Shown here: positions 1 to 13,149 of the stretch, in pieces
Position numbering within the stretch: the stretch's first letter is position 1
Layout of the letters: each line of letters opens with the position of its first letter
Assembly (NCBI RefSeq): GCF_000237925.1
Contig: NC_031500.1
Span: forward strand, 7,685,254-7,749,253
DNA: 64,000 bases
Source of the DNA: Schistosoma mansoni
Lineage: Eukaryota; Platyhelminthes; Trematoda; Strigeidida; Schistosomatidae
Direction: 5' to 3'
Notes under the pieces: generated by a model
Told to the model about the DNA's origin: nothing
The model's input: only the letters and a program-made list of their open reading frames with translations
Database searches by the model: none
Translations under genes and position numbers: made by a program

Positions 1-870
1 CTTGACCTGCATTTGTTGGTTTGTATGGGATAGAAGAGCCAGGTGACCTGTGAAGTCCGAATCGTCTAGTTGCATGCAGGCTGTCCACTGTATTCCGTGC
101 TTCCCCTCAGATGTTGACCTCTTCATAATCCAGTCAACCACCAGATGAAAGAGAAAGGGTGTCGAGTTGGCAGCCTTGTCTGGAACCGGTTCTCATATGA
201 AATGCGTCTGTCAGCTGTCCTCCATGCACGACTTTGTAGTGCAGTCCGTCGTATGAATTCTGGATAATGTTGACGATTTTCTCAGCTACTCACACCATAG
301 TGTCGAACAAGATTCCATAAGGTCTTCCTATCCACACTGCCAAACGCTTCCTCATATTCAAGGAAGTTGATGTATAGTGACGAGTTCCATTCAATTGATT
401 GTTCGACGACGATCCACAATGTTATGATTTGGTCTGTACACGACCGACCCCTACGGAATCCATGCTGTTGATTTTGATGTTTGGCGTCTACTGAATCTTT
501 CATCCGGTTTGACAACACTCTGTTGAAGACGTTTCACGGTACTGGCAGTGGCGTGATACCACTATGGTTTTTACACTTGCTCAGATCTCTTTTTTTGGTG
601 TGCTGATGAGGTATTCTTATTTCCAGTTTATTGGCACTTGTTCTTCCTCTCAAATCTTCCTGGATAGAACGTGAAGCATACTTGCAGTTGCTTCTGTGTC
701 TGACTTCAGTACTTCAGGTTGTATATTGTCAGTTGCTGCTTTCATTTGTTCTGTTCCGATACAGAAAATCTGCTGACCCATTATTCGCGAATTTATTTAA
801 TGTTGAGCCGCTTCATTTACTTGGTCATTTTGGCAGTCCATCGAACCTCATAAAGTAGTTCATTCAGTTG
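1..870 (-). mobile_element. RTE (SR2/SjR2-like) non-LTR fragment, RT part
   Basis: Read on the minus strand this is the reverse-transcriptase part of an RTE-type LINE, and it continues past the left window edge. Recognisable blocks are the finger motif FRRGRSCTDQI (about 440-465), the palm block around NFLEYEEAF (about 335-385) and the following LWNLVRHYG. It is closely similar to 19960-20710 on the plus strand. The motif A aspartate is E here (EYEEAFGS against DYEKAFDS in the copy at 12054), and the YADD region near 40-70 reads FTGH rather than FADD, so the enzyme is dead. Similarity is clear to about 745 and weak to about 870. The 5' part (endonuclease) is absent, as expected for a 5'-truncated insertion. 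Confidence 0.8.
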
Positions 871-2439
871 TTAGTTGATGGCGTAACTCAACACCTAATT
901 AGTAAGAGAAACAACCAAGAAATCTGTCATATACCACAACACAAAAGTAGCAATTTATTTCCTGCTAAATATAGAGTATTTCTCAGTGATTTTGACAGCC
1001 TGCTTCACATCTAGTTTTACTATTAAGTCCATGAATAAAACAATTTTGTAACTGTGAATGTGCTTCCAGCTAGACATTTGAGTTTCAAGTTCTTGCAAAT
1101 GAACATGGGAGGGAGAACGATTTTCCATGACTGTTCTAGAGATTTTATTCAGTTCATTTTTGTTCTTATTGTCTGTGCATATTTGTTTGAAGACGGAGAA
1201 CTAACTAGGTTTCTAATACTGCCAAGTGACACCAGACGCCGAAAGTTTGTATTTTCCTTGTTCTAGATTAGCTTTCTATATACTGATCCCTGTGGAGATC
1301 CCCCTAATCTCAGCAAAACATGAAGAAAATGACATTTACAGTTTAACTTAATTTTCATTGTGAATATTATCAGCTGATAGAAGTTTCTGAACCCAAGCAT
1401 AAGTTGATCAAGATCACTATTTCCTCTTACCAACACCACAGTATAAGAGCCACTTCATTCATCCACTTACGAATCAGTGTAATTATATGATCCGTAACGA
1501 AGTTCAGAATAACCACTGATAATAGTGAGTGATTACTATCATGTCTGTAATGGAAAGAACTAACGATTCGGTAAAAACGAATTTTGATGAGACAGTGCCT
1601 ATCTTTATTTACCTACAACAACTCGAAAATCATGAAAAATGAAAATCCTAGATATCTAGAAAACATATTTTCAACTATTGATATTTTTCATCTTTAATTT
1701 TATATACTTTTCAATATTTTCAGCATCGAGTCTACAAACATATAGTTCAGCATCGATCGGTTCATGATCTCAATTAAAACTCAACAATCTCCACAACCCT
1801 ATTTTAATAAATCACTTTATCTAACTGGCTTATCTTCAAAGATATCTCAGTTAATACTTCTTGTTAAGCATATTTCCTTCACTGTTTTTGGTCTACAATT
1901 AGTATTACAGTGTACATATTTTATAGATTGTCCTAGACTTTTTAGAATGTTTTTTATTATTGTTTTGTTAAACAAGTGGGTAGTTTTCTTCCTTAATGCG
2001 CATCCTGTGCAGATAAAGACATGAGAGCGAATATAGACATATACACAAGCCCACATTCCCTAAATTATTGAATTTATAAAAGTACACATTACGCAATGTG
2101 TAAAAACATGTCTGTAGTATTTATATTTGTTGTGTAGATAATCTGTGTATACGTATGTTGCTATGCCTCACAGACAAAATTTGTTTTCTATCTAGTAATG
2201 GTGATCTGAAGGACAAGAGAGAAAACGAATGAAGATACGAAATAGTACAGTATAGTGTACTTTAAATCATAGACATTTGGCATGATTTTTTTCGAAAATT
2301 AACCCAAGGTAAGTTGGTGGTGTAAATAATGATGTTAATAATAACGTGGCACTGATGCAAAGTTTGTATTACTGAAAACTAAGAATGCATGGCCTAATTT
2401 GAGAAATAGGGACCATTCGATCTAGATTAAGTGACCTGA
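871..2439. other. No gene recognised
   Basis: AT-rich sequence with only short chance reading frames. I see no exon with convincing splice sites and no repeat I recognise. Confidence 0.6.
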
Positions 2440-2540
2440 AGGTAATGCGCTCACTGATGAGACTTTAGGTCATTGTTTGGAGTCAGTTTGAAATGGTGGG
2501 TGATCAGCACTAAGTGGTCTTAAAAACCAGATCTTTGAGA
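2440..2540 (+). mobile_element. Degenerate Sm-alpha SINE fragment
   Basis: The stretch from AAGGTAATGCGCTC to TTTGGAGTC (about 2450-2485) follows the 5' half of the Sm-alpha copies at 3595 and 59955, including the GAGACT...TAGGTC spacing. The hammerhead half is not clearly preserved. The call rests on a short degenerate match. Confidence 0.35.
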
Positions 2541-3454
2541 CTGTACAATTCTACTTGTTTTTCACTGGTTCCTTAGTTTGGATATACCACTTCATGATGA
2601 AAATTACTTTCAAATAATAAATAAACCGACGTATATACATTATTCTAAAACATAAATTTTGATAATCCGATGTCTTGTGAAACTGGTTATCAAATATAAA
2701 CACGTTATAATGGACAGATTGAACTAGATCTAACAGTTTTAACATGGCAACTTATCATTTACGAACAACTAAAAAGGTTCACAAGGAGGAAATTTTCACT
2801 TATTAGACTGAACAAAACGATTGTTGTCATGAAGCATACAAGCTGATTTTCTACTGATAAGTCTTGCTGATTGAACAAGAGTTGGTCTGAAAATGATGCT
2901 TACTCACATCTGATATCTATCGCGGAACTGATGTCTTGCTAATTGAATGCTATACTCGGATTCTAAGCTAGTCTCGTAACCCCCAAGCTAAATCTACACA
3001 TCGACTTGAACACGAGAGAAAAGGAGCAAAATATATGAGAAGCATTTTACTCCAAAGGTTAATTTATGTACAGAAAATATAGTAGTAGTATTTTAGAAGT
3101 TCTTGGGTTTTCCTGAAAATTCTAGAATACTAGTAAACATAGTACCAGGGCAGTAATCAGCCAATCAGAACCTCTACATGTGACTTCATTTTCGCGATAT
3201 TTCTAGCAAAACTTCTAATCAAACGCTGATTGGATAAAATGCTCCTTATTGTTTCCTGAGCTTGTCATGTCTATTGCGAAAACTTTTCAGGATCATCCCA
3301 ACACTACAGAAGTATTTTCGCTAAGCTACGTAATAATAAGTAAAGAGACGTTGTAACCTTAAATTATTTCAAAGCCGTTGCGATAGTACATGCATAAAAC
3401 GTAGGATAAAATCTTACTTTGAATTAAAATTGATTAAAAAGGTTAGAGTTCTAT
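2541..3454. other. No gene recognised
   Basis: AT-rich spacer between two SINE copies. No supported coding region or repeat. Confidence 0.55.
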
Positions 3455-3775
3455 TGAGAAGCAGTGACCAGTGGAGTTCAACCGGGTCTGTTGTGAGATA
3501 GTAACTCACTGAAGACAATGAAGGATGTGTCGATCAATTTCGTGAATCGGTTGAAGTTAGACATTAACATCGTTGGATGCCAGCTCAGTGGTCTAGAGGT
3601 TAAGTGCTCGCGCGCAAGACTGATAGGTCCTGGGTTGGAGTCTCGCGAAGTGTGATCGTGGATGCGCACTGCTGAGGAGTCCCATAATAGGACGAAACGG
3701 CCGTCCAATGCTTCCAAGTTTTCCAAGTTGTCTAGCTTTAATTGACTCATGATCTCAACTATTAAGATTAAAAAG
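3455..3775 (+). mobile_element. Sm-alpha-type SINE with intact hammerhead core
   Basis: This matches the schistosome Sm-alpha SINE family. The box-like 5' part is at 3586-3650, the hammerhead core at 3672-3698 and the typical 3' tail (GACTCATGATC) near 3745. It is the best preserved of four or five copies in the window; the others are at 2440, 24255, 59820 and an inverted tail at 59701. About 120 bp upstream of the SINE proper (3455-3575) is also shared with 59820-59935, so the repeated unit is longer than the SINE alone. Sm-alpha elements are Pol III-type SINEs mobilised by LINE machinery and are known to encode a self-cleaving ribozyme. Confidence 0.8.
3586..3710 (+). ncRNA. Hammerhead ribozyme core in Sm-alpha SINE
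   Basis: The conserved hammerhead core is complete. CTGAGGA (3672-3678) fits CUGANGA. A 4-bp stem II follows (GTCC 3679-3682 with GGAC 3690-3693), then GAAA (3694-3697). CAGTG (3586-3590) can pair with CACTG (3667-3671) directly before the core as stem I. I could not place a convincing stem III 5' strand or NUH cleavage site within this monomer. The core is therefore visible but cleavage activity is not shown. Confidence 0.6.
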
Positions 3776-4479
3776 GTTGTGTTTGGTAAAATAATTACGA
3801 GCAATTGATTTCTATATATCTTACTCGAGACAATAAAATGTTTTTGTGATAACTGATTCCGAATTAAGATTGACTTCTAACTTGCATAAATTCTCCAAGA
3901 AGTATAAATCTTATATATTCTACTCCGAGCAGAGGCGACTTATTAAAATCCACCAGTTGAAATGCAAATTTCATCTCCGATGCATTGGAACCCAAAAGGC
4001 ATTGAACGGCTAGTTTCTATTAGTTTGAGACTGCAAAGCAGTACGTAATTCCAAGACGACATACAGTTTAACCCAGGCATGAATTCTCGCTGAGAGCATG
4101 ATACAATTCAACGATTACAGATCCCAAGTAACCAAAATGAAAGAAATTTGCGTTACATTATGTTTTTTAATATTTCTTTAGACGATTTTTGTTCATTGTA
4201 GAAATCACTTTCAAATCACTTTACATTTTAAATAAACTACTCGACGTAAAAACAATTTCATTTGTGTTCCCTTTAAAGTATAACTTTATTAAAAAGTACT
4301 TATCATCCTTTGAATTCATTCAAATGCATGATGTAGAGTACGATAAAGTTAGTTCATCGTGTCAAGGTCTTAACCTAGATCAAGACAAGTCCTCTCCTAC
4401 ATATTATTGTGTAAATAGATCAAGGACGGAACACAAGTGGAGATAGCGACTTTTTTATATATTGGTCAATCCAAAACAA
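3776..4479. other. No gene recognised
   Basis: Nothing firm. The last 100 bp could belong to the leader of the gypsy fossil that follows, but I see no diagnostic primer-binding site or LTR edge. Confidence 0.4.
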
Positions 4480-4855
4480 AATGTCTGTATGTCTTAGCGA
4501 AATTCAAACTATTTTACGAATTCAACAAGCGCGGAGTGATGCAAATAAAATGAAGCTTTTGGGATGCACTAATGCAGAAGTTCTCATTTTATTCCATTTT
4601 CAACCTCCCAACCAGATGAATATGTATGTAACGCAAATCCCATTAGTAAATTCAACTAGGATCCTGAATCTAGTATCATATTCGACTCCTGATTTCATCG
4701 TTTCGAAGACACATTCCGTGTCAAATGCTCAAATTTCGATGATGCAGCTCAAGTTCTCCTACTTCTGAGAAGACTTGGAACACGTGAATATAATAAGTAT
4801 GTGAATTTCATCCTGCCACAAAATCCTTGGGATTTATCTTTTAATGATACAGTCT
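4480..4855 (+). mobile_element. Ty3/gypsy gag fossil fragment
   Basis: The end of this stretch translates to a gag-like block (LLRRLGTREYNKYVNFILPQ, about 4755-4820) typical of schistosome Ty3/gypsy gag proteins. It is a short, old, broken piece. No LTR, protease or pol part is seen next to it, and the reading is interrupted more than once. Confidence 0.6.
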
Positions 4856-7800
4856 AAATATTAACTAAAATTTTTAGGGAACGTTTCATACATGAGGTTC
4901 TTTATGTAATACAAAATTAGGATTTCAGTCAACATGATTTAGCTGACCATTAATGACCGGTAATTTTGCGAACTTCCTATTCGTGTTGCAGTAGTGGAAA
5001 ATTTTATAAAACTATGAATTAGTATTATTCGAATGAAATTTATACATTCGACTGTATACACTAGGGAAAACAACTTTGATAATAATAATAATGATAATAA
5101 TAATGACAATACGCTTTTCTGTATGCCTCCTCGTTTAAAAATGTGTTTCTGAAAGCGAACGATCCATTGATGCACTTATTACTGCACATGTTGAATCATG
5201 TTACTTTGATCGTTAACTTAAATTGTAGTGATATTTATGGATGAGTTATTTCATTTTAGATCTATTGAAGTGGATGAAGACTTTATGTAACTTCTGGTTT
5301 ACGCCATTGTCACTTGTGATTACCCACTACCATCTCTAGTTTCTCCTCTTTCTGACTGCCTTGTTTGTAGAACTGCTATGTATTCAAATTCGCGGTGTTT
5401 AGAATTAATAATGGAATAATTATTTAGCCTTACATAGGATGTAAATAATTATTGTGTGTGAAACAAGTGGATGCCAACAAACAAACGAATGAACATAAGA
5501 TAAATAATATAACATATTTTAACCATACTCTGACTACTTATTTTGACTAATCATACAGAAGCAGATCAATACTGACTTATATCATTATTCTTGGAGCCAT
5601 GGAGGCTTTTTCTTTAAATTTTGGATAATAATCTTTTAGACAGGGTATCTCTCCAAAATCTCTTTGTAATTAAATAAACCATTTATTTCCAGCTGAAAAG
5701 GACCACTCTTTATTTCCAACTCAATGGATCTTTTTTATTTACCTGGTAACCATACAAACCAGTGTGTCTTCATCTGTTTGTAGCCTATTTGGGATGGGTA
5801 AAAAATTTCCTTTTTCTTATATCACGTGTTTATTCACGCATGTATCCAGAAATATGAGCTTTTTGATTTATTCTTTTTGATGTTTTTACTGGGTTTAGTG
5901 ATCTTTTCATCACCATCATCATGAAATTTATTTAAGAAAATGAAACCATAGGCAATTGACTAGAAAGATACCATTCATAGTCTCTTGCTTTTCCCTACTT
6001 ATCATTTTCATTCTTTTATACTTTAATATTTCTTGCCACTCTCGGTAAAAAACGAAATAATTTTCTATTTTTTTCAATTTGAGAGCAAATTTCATCCACA
6101 GGTAAATAGGTAATGTAGCATCAGTTATTTGTTGATAATTCTACTAGCCACTTATGAGTAGTACCCAGAACGTATGTATAATAATATTATTTACAATACG
6201 GGTGAATTCACAGAATCATAATTCAAAACGAATGATATATTTCACTAAATTTAACTCAATGACCCAATTTGTATCACCTAGAAGCAGATTTAAGGATCAG
6301 ACAATTAGTGTAAACAAGTCAATTCTACAAGAGGTCAGTTGCCGCTCGATTAGCTCGGTGAAAAAGCCCACTCTGACTTAAAAAAGCCTTCTATTGGTAA
6401 TACATAAACTATTTGATTCAGAATAGAATAATCAACATTCTTTCTTGCGGAACTTTCAAACATTCTGAGAAATAACCGTAGTAACAACAGCTGTAGAGAT
6501 AGAAACATCAATAAAATCTTACATATCATAGTGCACATAAAACGTATTAGAGCTATTGTGATTTTTTAGGTAGCAATATAAGACCATTCTACTGGTTTAT
6601 ATCAGTTGATTTGTGATTAAAGTCCCCCTCAAATTTGTGAAAACGAAAATGACGTTAAGGGAAAGGATCACTTACAGCAGTTTCATTATCGCAGCAGTAC
6701 AAATGCAACTGAATATATATTTTTACAATGGCCATCAGTAATAACAACGAGTTACCTAACATTGCAATAACAGTATATGAATACACAAAAAAACTGTTTT
6801 TTTATTCGGAAGTTGTTTAAAAAGAGTAAAAAATGTTATGAAAACTAGAAAGAGAATAATAATCTTCATTAGATAAACTCTCCAAAGTTATAAATGATAA
6901 AAAAAGTCTATTATCCACATTGCGGACTCTCAGAAAACTCACGTAAAATTTTAGTTTCGATGCTATTCTACAAATTGCTATAGAGCTGAACAATCGTTTG
7001 TTGATCTGATGGAGAAGTAAAGTTGATTATTGCTTTCTTTAAGGAGTAATAAGGTTCATTATGATCAGCTTTCAGTAAAGAATCAACAGCAGAACGGGAA
7101 ATACATATCCAAGTTGACTACCTTCCCAAGTTCACCAATCAAGACCAGAAAGCAACCTGAATCATCGTTCAATGCACTAAAGTAGATTCTCTGATCAACA
7201 TTTAATTTAGATGTGATGGACATTCTGAAAGTCAGTCTGCCAAAATCTGTAAGAAAAAATTATATTTTATCCAACTTAGAATTGTCGTCTCCAGCCTACT
7301 ACTTATTTGTGGATATGGTAAGGACAAACTACTCTTTGGAACATATCTTTATGCTTCTGTGAGTTTACTCTCTTGTAAAGTAATTCACGTCGACCTAACA
7401 GAACTAACTCTATCAAAAAAACTCTCATTGGTAATCCACCTGAATGTCTAAAGGAGTATGAACTCCAAACAACACCGGAATTCCGGAACAACCCAACAAT
7501 TTAAGCAATGAAGCGTCACCAGTATTAATGTTTTAAAATTATTTCCCCAGAAAAATGAGTTGACCTTGAGAAAGTGCGAGTGAAATTCTCATGCAACACA
7601 GAGGCTTTGGAAGTTTCAGTGAAACAAGTTTGAACTCTGTACACAAAACCCGCATAACCACCCATTCATTTTACCATGATGGAAGTCCTCACGTTTATTT
7701 TTCATACTCAGTAATCAGTTCCTGTCACCAATAAGCTTTTTTCTGTACATTTTCCCTTCTCAATTATGTTTCTATCCGCATATTATAGCTTTTTTAGGCT

Positions 7801-10800
7801 CAGTTACAATACGTCAGTCAAGACTGTTCACTGTTTACACCAAAGCTATCGATAGCCCATGCAATATTCTAACCCACCCAAATTACCAATCAGAACAAAA
7901 GAAAGAACAGACAGCTGCCTCATAATATTCCGTATTATTAGGACTTTAAAACTCATGCGATTACACACACAAAATACGAAACCATGATGAGCGTAAATGA
8001 TAAATCACATCATATACATAACTAAGACATTTATGATACAAAGCCAAGTAGCACTTTTACGATTAATATATCGTAATTTTCTTACGGTAGAAGATATTTG
8101 AATGCCTAAACAGTCAAGTAAGAGCTTGTAATTACAACATATAAATCTCATAAAACCAGTGTTTAGTATATTTACGTTCAGAATAAATAGATTGAATTTC
8201 CAGAGAATAGCTACCAAAGTTACACATTTTCACTTAGTATCTCATTCTTAACACTTTTCACTAGATAATTTAGACTGTACGGAAAAACTACTCACAACCA
8301 AGAAGTGACTTCAAGGGCACGGCACAAGTATTACATTATTATGACAGTTAAGACCCTCCATATGATTAATTTCAGTGAAGAAATCACAATCATCAAGTTG
8401 ATAAGCAAATCATTTATCTGCAACTATGGATGTAAAATGGCTCTAAGGGAATGCAAAGAAATGCTGCATAAAGAGATATTTGATTATTATGTGCTTTTTA
8501 CGAAAGAAATTAATAGCAGGAGATTTTTCTTTTCGTCCATAGTTAAGATTTAAGCACATAATGAAACTTGTAATGCATTGGGTAATAGGGACAAAAATCA
8601 ATCCCAGAGCTGATTTTATGGATGTATAAGAATATTCTGCACATAATAATCGACGGACTTATCACATCACCTGTACTTCACAGTACCAGTGTTTTTGTAC
8701 TGATAATTTTCTCTAAAATTTTAATATTTATTATGAGAGAACAAATCGCAAACATGTTAAATATGTGGAGATCTTTCAGAAAACTATTTTCGATCATGTA
8801 AAGGCTCCTTATAAAAGATGCTCTGAATTCACATGGATGAATTTCTTAATCGCCTAAAGGAAAAATAGACAATTTGAAAAAAAGCAACAATCTAGATTTG
8901 TAATTTACTTTTTCATATCAAATTAACTCATTCACATCAACTATTTTTTGGCTGTCTAAAAGTGGTGAAAATTTTCTTAATGTTATTTCATTGGTTGCTC
9001 AAGCTTATTCTCATAGTTAACTCCTCTCAGTTACAAAACACTTTCACCTTACTATCTGACAATGCAGTATAGATTACTGTATACCCTCCGTTAAAATTTC
9101 CGATCTCTTTATCATACAATGTCATTTCATTTTTTGATCGACTACTACACACACTAATTATTTACAAGTACAAATATATCGTAAGTTATATTATCGACAA
9201 GAAAATCTTCTTCGCTGAATTGTTCATGTGCATAGATTTACGTAAGCTTGATGTTCATTAAATCGAACATTTTGCAATTGGTTGGTGGAAATAAAGTGAA
9301 ATAAACCAGATAAAAATCCAGAAATAATCCTTTTTATTTTCACCAAAGATTGCCATCATTTGGAGAACATTTGAAAGTAAGAACACTTAATACTTTACTC
9401 TGTCTTAGCTTGGAATTCACTAGACGTATATAACAAGGACTCGACATAGAACAAACTAAGGGGTGTCAGGTCACGCTTCGGGGATGGAACAACTACCCTA
9501 TTGAGTCAGTACAAAAAGTTCACATTTGCAAAGTCAGTCGATTTTGGGATAATGAAATCATTATCCATTGTCCTCATAAGACAATTATATTACAACTCAA
9601 TGAACCAAAAGTATGGTGCCTGAATGTATTAAATTTGATTTGCTGTATCGTTGTGTGTAACGACCACTAAAATTTCCAAAACTAGGGGGAAACCGAAAAA
9701 TGTTATTAATTCTACGTATGACTCAACTTCATTCGCTCTAAACATTAGAAGAAACCGTCAACACGTGTATTCTAGGTGAAGTTATTCAGACACATACGTT
9801 CATGTGGTCAGTCAAAAAAATTTACTCTTGCATTCCTTTCTGTAGGTGGAATTGGTTTGAAAATTTCATATTCAAATCAAACATGATGAATTTCTGTATG
9901 TGTTACAGATAAGTAATAAGGTTTAAATCAAACAGCTGACACTGTATGTACATTTCATTTAAAAGCTTCAGTTCCATATTTTATCATTCGTTTTATTACG
10001 GTGGAAGCATGCAGATGTACTGTTTTCAAACAACTAGCTGTTCGACTTAATCATATGAATTTATTTTCGATGAATATGACACCATTTCTGAACAAAACAA
10101 TTAAATGATAGGAATAGTTTGTTACCTGAATCTTCTGACGAAGCTGGTCAAGTTTTTTGGATACATAACTCCATCGGCTCATATCATGAATAAGCCTGTC
10201 AGCTAACGCACCGTCCTCGTTGTTCTCGGATGCCGTGAACTACCAAGGACATCACTCAGTCCCTGTATGAGTAAGCTTAAGGTTACGGGACGACTGTTTT
10301 ACAATAAAAGTGTCTGTTAGGTCTAATTCTGACTGTTGAGACTTACATGGTAACTACAAACAAGGTTTCTCACATTAGAAAGTGACATATCGAGCCAATC
10401 AGAAGTGGCCAAATGAGATGGTCACTTGAGGAAAACCAGAAATTACTTGAAAAACAACTGCATATCATCGGCTAAGAAGTGGATTCATTTTCAAAGAGTT
10501 AGAAATGTGTATATGAAAACGAGTATTGATGCATATTGTTCGGTGGCCAGATAGATTTTCTCTTTCACTCTTCTCTTTATGCTTAAGTAGCCAGTTTGGG
10601 GAGTTAGCTCATAGCACAAGATCTCCGACATAGCCTATCATAACAGTAGAGAGTGAGGCTGTTTGGCTTCACCATTTGAATTCGATCAGTTTGGCATGTC
10701 TGACGTGGCCATCATCCAGTATAGTCATCTGACTCGTTCTCAGATTGGATGACTCCACAAATAACTGTTGTGAATTCATCTTCGTCAAGAACACTTGCAA

Positions 10801-11815
10801 CAATCAACTTCCTACACAAAATTCACTCGTTCACAACCCACCAATGGGAAAATCAGAGAAACCAACCAAGTATCTTGTATATTTTTAAACCATAACTCAT
10901 GCGGCTACATATTCAAATTACCAAATCAAAACACATCACAATATATACATAACTGTATCACTTCGGATATGAAGCTGTGTAATTCATTCACTAGTTTATT
11001 AAATGTCATTTATAAACAGTATGAAATGTACCAGCGATTATTTCGTCAAATGGTAGCTTACAATTGAGGCTGTTTAAAGACATCGTAAACCAACTGTGTA
11101 ATATAAATACGTACTGAAATTCACAATTTGAGTCACTAACCTATGGTTTTGTTAGTTTCATAATTTCGTTTTCTCTTCTCTTATCAAGAGTTACTTTGTG
11201 TAGATCAAAGTGACTTTTCAAATAAGTTATTCGAATGGTAGTTCTGAAATGTTGAGGAGGATAATTTCGTTACTCAATAATAACAGATATTTTAGGAATA
11301 CCAGTTGGTAAGACTTTAAAAATTTAAGTTTTACTCATTGAATTGAGATCGTTGTTGAAATGAAAAACACGTTACTCACATTATTCATACTGTTACTAAG
11401 CTGAAGGTTGACTACTGACAGTTTTTGAAAAAGGAAATCCATTTAAAAACTTCAAACTACAATTAGCAAATATGTATCAATAGAATAGTATATCCAGAGA
11501 CAATGTTTTCTTTAACTCGAACAGAATTTAGCTTACTTAGTGTTAAGTAATTAGTTCTATGCCGTTTACTTGGTGAGCAGAAGTCGTAGCTTAAAAGCTT
11601 ACATAAATTTTGTAATATCTGTGTACTAATTTTTATGTATTTCAATCCAAATCGATTAGAGATGATGACAGAATTTCACAAACATTCTTCTTTACCAACC
11701 AATTACGTATCCTTACTTTTTACTGAAGTTGCATTCCGGGTGGATATATGACATTCATGGGATGGTTTTCGTAGTTTCTTATCCAATAAATCATGCCAAT
11801 GTGATATTGTTTGAT
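4856..11815. other. Long AT-rich stretch with no recognised gene
   Basis: About 7 kb without a coding region I can support. Frames are short and their translations low in complexity. An AAT/GAT-rich microsatellite lies at 5078-5109. The segment around 10190-10330 is less AT-rich than its surroundings, but I recognise nothing in it. This could be intergenic DNA or a large intron. Confidence 0.55.
5078..5109. repeat. AAT-type microsatellite
   Basis: A short run of AAT units with GAT interruptions, visible directly in the sequence. Confidence 0.85.
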
Positions 11816-11883
11816 ACTTTACTTACTTACTTACTTACTTACTCACTCACTTACTTACTTACTTACTTACTTGCTTACTTACC

Positions 11884-11932
<49 letters not shown>

Positions 11933-11934
11933 TG
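11816..11934. repeat. (ACTT)n tandem array
   Basis: About 30 nearly uninterrupted tetranucleotide ACTT units with a few variants (ACTC, GCTT, CCTT). On the minus strand it reads (AAGT)n, the same tetramer that forms the 3' tail of the SR2-like RTE copies here (12048-12060 and 53504-53515). It may be an expanded LINE tail or an independent microsatellite. About 110 bp of non-repeat DNA separate it from the RTE end at 12048. Confidence 0.9.
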
Positions 11935-12092
11935 ATCAGGATAAACTTATGGCTTTGTAATTACCATACAATTGAAGTCATCATGAAACTGTCACTTAGA
12001 CAGTTTCGATTATAATTGATCACCACTTTTATTGGACGTAAGAAATTACTTACTTACATACTTCTGTCTATTACTCCCAATGGAGCATAGTT

Positions 12093-12658
12093 TAATCCAC
12101 CATAGGAATTCCGTATGATATTGACTACCTTCTCAGGCACGTCGTAGTGTCGAAGAAGCCTCCATAGTGTTGTCCTGTCCGCGCTATCAAATGCTTTCTC
12201 GTAGTCAATGAAGTTGATGTAGAGCGATGAATTCCATTCAACTGATTGTTCCACAACGATCCATAGAGTTGCAATTTGGTTTGTACACGATCAATCCCTA
12301 CTTGTTCTTCATCCCAAATCTTACTGAAGAAAATATGAAGTATCTTTGCAGTTTCTGCTACGTCTGCTTTCAGTGCTTCTGCCGGAATGTTGTCTGGTCC
12401 TGCTGCTTTACCGCTCTTGATTTGTCTGATGGCCATGCTGATCTGTTTAATTGTTGGTGGGCCAACATCGATTGGGATGTCCGTAGGTGCTACTTCGATG
12501 TTGGATGGGTTCAGTGGAGCTGATCGATTCAAGAGTTCTTTGAAGTGTTCTACCCACCTGTTTCGTTGTTCATCAATATTGGTGATCACTTGCCTTCCTT
12601 GCTTTTCACTGGTCGTTCTGGTTATGGTAATTTCTAGCGAGTTTCTTCGTTGTGTCAT
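12093..12658 (-). pseudogene. RTE reverse transcriptase, N-terminal part only
   Basis: The frame contains the pre-palm block IRQIKSGKAAGPDNIPAEAL and, in another frame after an internal deletion near 12300, the palm motif A block NFIDYEKAFDSADR with its aspartate retained. The protein ends shortly after NIIRNSY. Motifs B, C (YADD) and the thumb are deleted. It could not reverse transcribe by itself. Confidence 0.8.
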
Positions 12659-13149
12659 ACAGTTGTCTCATGTTTCCCTCTCTTGCAGCCTTTTCCGCTG
12701 TCATTGTTGAATTTTCTACATATTTACGTTTGTCCGTTCTGATGCTCCCCTTCACTTGCTTGTTTACTTCTGTGTATTCGGCTTGTGCCTTGGCTTTTTC
12801 TGCTCTTGTTCGGCTGGTGTTGATTTCTGCCTTCTTGTTCCTCCTTTCTTCAGTCTTATCCAGTGTACCAACAGTGATCCATTCCTTGTGGTGGGGCTTC
12901 TTGTGGCCCAGAACCTCCTGATATGTTGAAATGATTGCCTCCTTGATATCTTTCTAGTTGCTGTCCATAGTAGTTCCCTCTCCATTGAGCAAATCATGAA
13001 AGGCCTGGAACCTATTGCTGAGGGCTATCTTGAATTTGTTGAGTTTGTCAGTATCCCAAAGAAAAGCCGTATTAAACTTTTGTAATGTTGTCCGCCCCAT
13101 CGTCCAGTACTTCTCAAGTTTTAATTTCATCTTGGCGGCCAGCAAGTGA

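Noticed and set aside
11816-11934. CRISPR-like array
   Set aside because: A simple tetranucleotide microsatellite with no spacers, in a eukaryotic genome.
12387-12921. Plus-strand frames over the RTE linker and RT
   Set aside because: Shadows of the minus-strand element; translations are rich in Ser, Cys and Leu with no domain.
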